14,470 nucleotides of DNA from Planctomycetaceae bacterium (GTDB taxonomy: Bacteria > Planctomycetota > Planctomycetia > Pirellulales > UBA1268), in NCBI GenBank assembly GCA_947464585.1, contig CANHYS010000009.1, positions 1 through 14,470 of the forward strand, in the 5' to 3' direction. The notes under the pieces were generated by a model. The model did no database searches. It was not told where the DNA came from and saw only the letters and a program-made list of their open reading frames with translations. A program made the translations under genes and the position numbers. Shown here one piece after another: positions 14,236 through 14,470 of this stretch. How positions within the stretch are numbered: position 1 is the first letter of the stretch; the number at the start of each line of letters is the position of its first letter.

Positions 14236-14470
14236 TCAGGCCGCTTTCAGCCGACATCGCTCAAGCAGCCCCAGTGCCCCCAAGACGAGGGCCAGAACGC
14301 TCCCAAGGCTATTCGGGTCGATCTCGGGCACGGATGCACTTGCGAGACGAAAACCGACGCCGGGATACTCAAGCGATGGGGCACCTTCGTAGTGGTCGGC
14401 GGCACCCAAGTTGAGCGGCGGCTGGGTGTAGTAGCCGTAGTAGCCACCCCGGAGCCCGTGAAGCGGCCCG
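14236..14470 (-). CDS. C-terminus of a secreted formylglycine-generating-enzyme-like protein with PEP-CTERM-like sorting tail (5' end outside window)
   Basis: Only the last 77 residues are visible. They begin PLHGLRGGYYGYY and continue to EYPGVGFRLAS, matching the end of the SUMF1/FGE-sulfatase domain, where an RGG segment precedes a terminal GFRxA. Right after comes VPEIDPNSLG, a hydrophobic helix (SVLALVLGALGLL) and a basic end (ERCRLKAA). This is the three-part layout of PEP-CTERM-type sorting signals (VPEID variant), processed by an exosortase or archaeosortase-like enzyme at the membrane. Planctomycetes often fuse this domain to such tails in exported proteins. Whether the protein is catalytic or a binding protein cannot be judged, because the catalytic part lies beyond the window. 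It converges with the integrase remnant, leaving 65 bases between their ends. Confidence 0.8.
   Translation of the reverse strand, partial: GPLHGLRGGYYGYYTQPPLNLGAADHYEGAPSLEYPGVGFRLASASVPEIDPNSLGSVLALVLGALGLLERCRLKAA

Noticed and set aside
1..14470. CRISPR arrays or insertion sequences
   Set aside because: No regularly spaced repeats were seen, and no transposase was recognised.

Overview
The window looks like an accessory region of a planctomycete chromosome (a Pirellulales-like bacterium is my best guess). Two things point there. The right-edge gene ends in a PEP-CTERM-like tail (VPEIDP, then a hydrophobic helix, then LLERCRLKAA). The integrase remnant is of the type common in planctomycete genomes. 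Base composition is GC-rich. All intact genes lie on the minus strand; only the broken integrase is on the plus strand. I see no rRNA, tRNA or CRISPR.

Layout from right to left, the direction of transcription. At 14236-14470 is the 3' end of a secreted protein with a formylglycine-generating-enzyme-like C-terminus and a sorting tail. At 13585-14170 is a tyrosine recombinase pseudogene with a frameshift and an internal deletion, facing the other way. At 12609-13288 is a DUF433 antitoxin and DUF5615 PIN-like toxin pair with overlapping genes. At 11708-12451 is a membrane-anchored permuted NlpC/P60 (YiiX/C92-type) hydrolase, and at 10461-11552 an N-terminal-nucleophile amidase resembling acid ceramidase/NAAA. 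Long-armed hairpins follow the toxin, the hydrolase and the amidase genes.

The centre (3406-10276) holds the most unusual pair. One is a 1620-residue membrane protein with a signal peptide, helical repeats, membrane helices, an intact GTPase domain, one more membrane helix, about 750 residues of helical repeats and a beta-rich C-terminal domain. Thirty-one bases after it starts a 658-residue membrane-anchored or lipoprotein-like protein, also of helical repeats. Together they read as an envelope-spanning, GTP-switched assembly. Its layout recalls TssM/IcmF of type VI secretion and its GTPase recalls the DO-GTPases of bacterial conflict systems, but I cannot assign it to a described system.

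The left end (1-3297) is a tight nuclease-type cluster: a GIY-YIG nuclease with a DUF4357 tail, an unrecognised 433-residue protein, and a phospholipase D-like protein that overlaps it by 4 bases and runs off the window. Two unrelated nuclease-like folds flanking an unknown protein, in a region with an integrase remnant and a toxin-antitoxin pair, suggest part of a defence island. The rest of that system would lie left of base 1.
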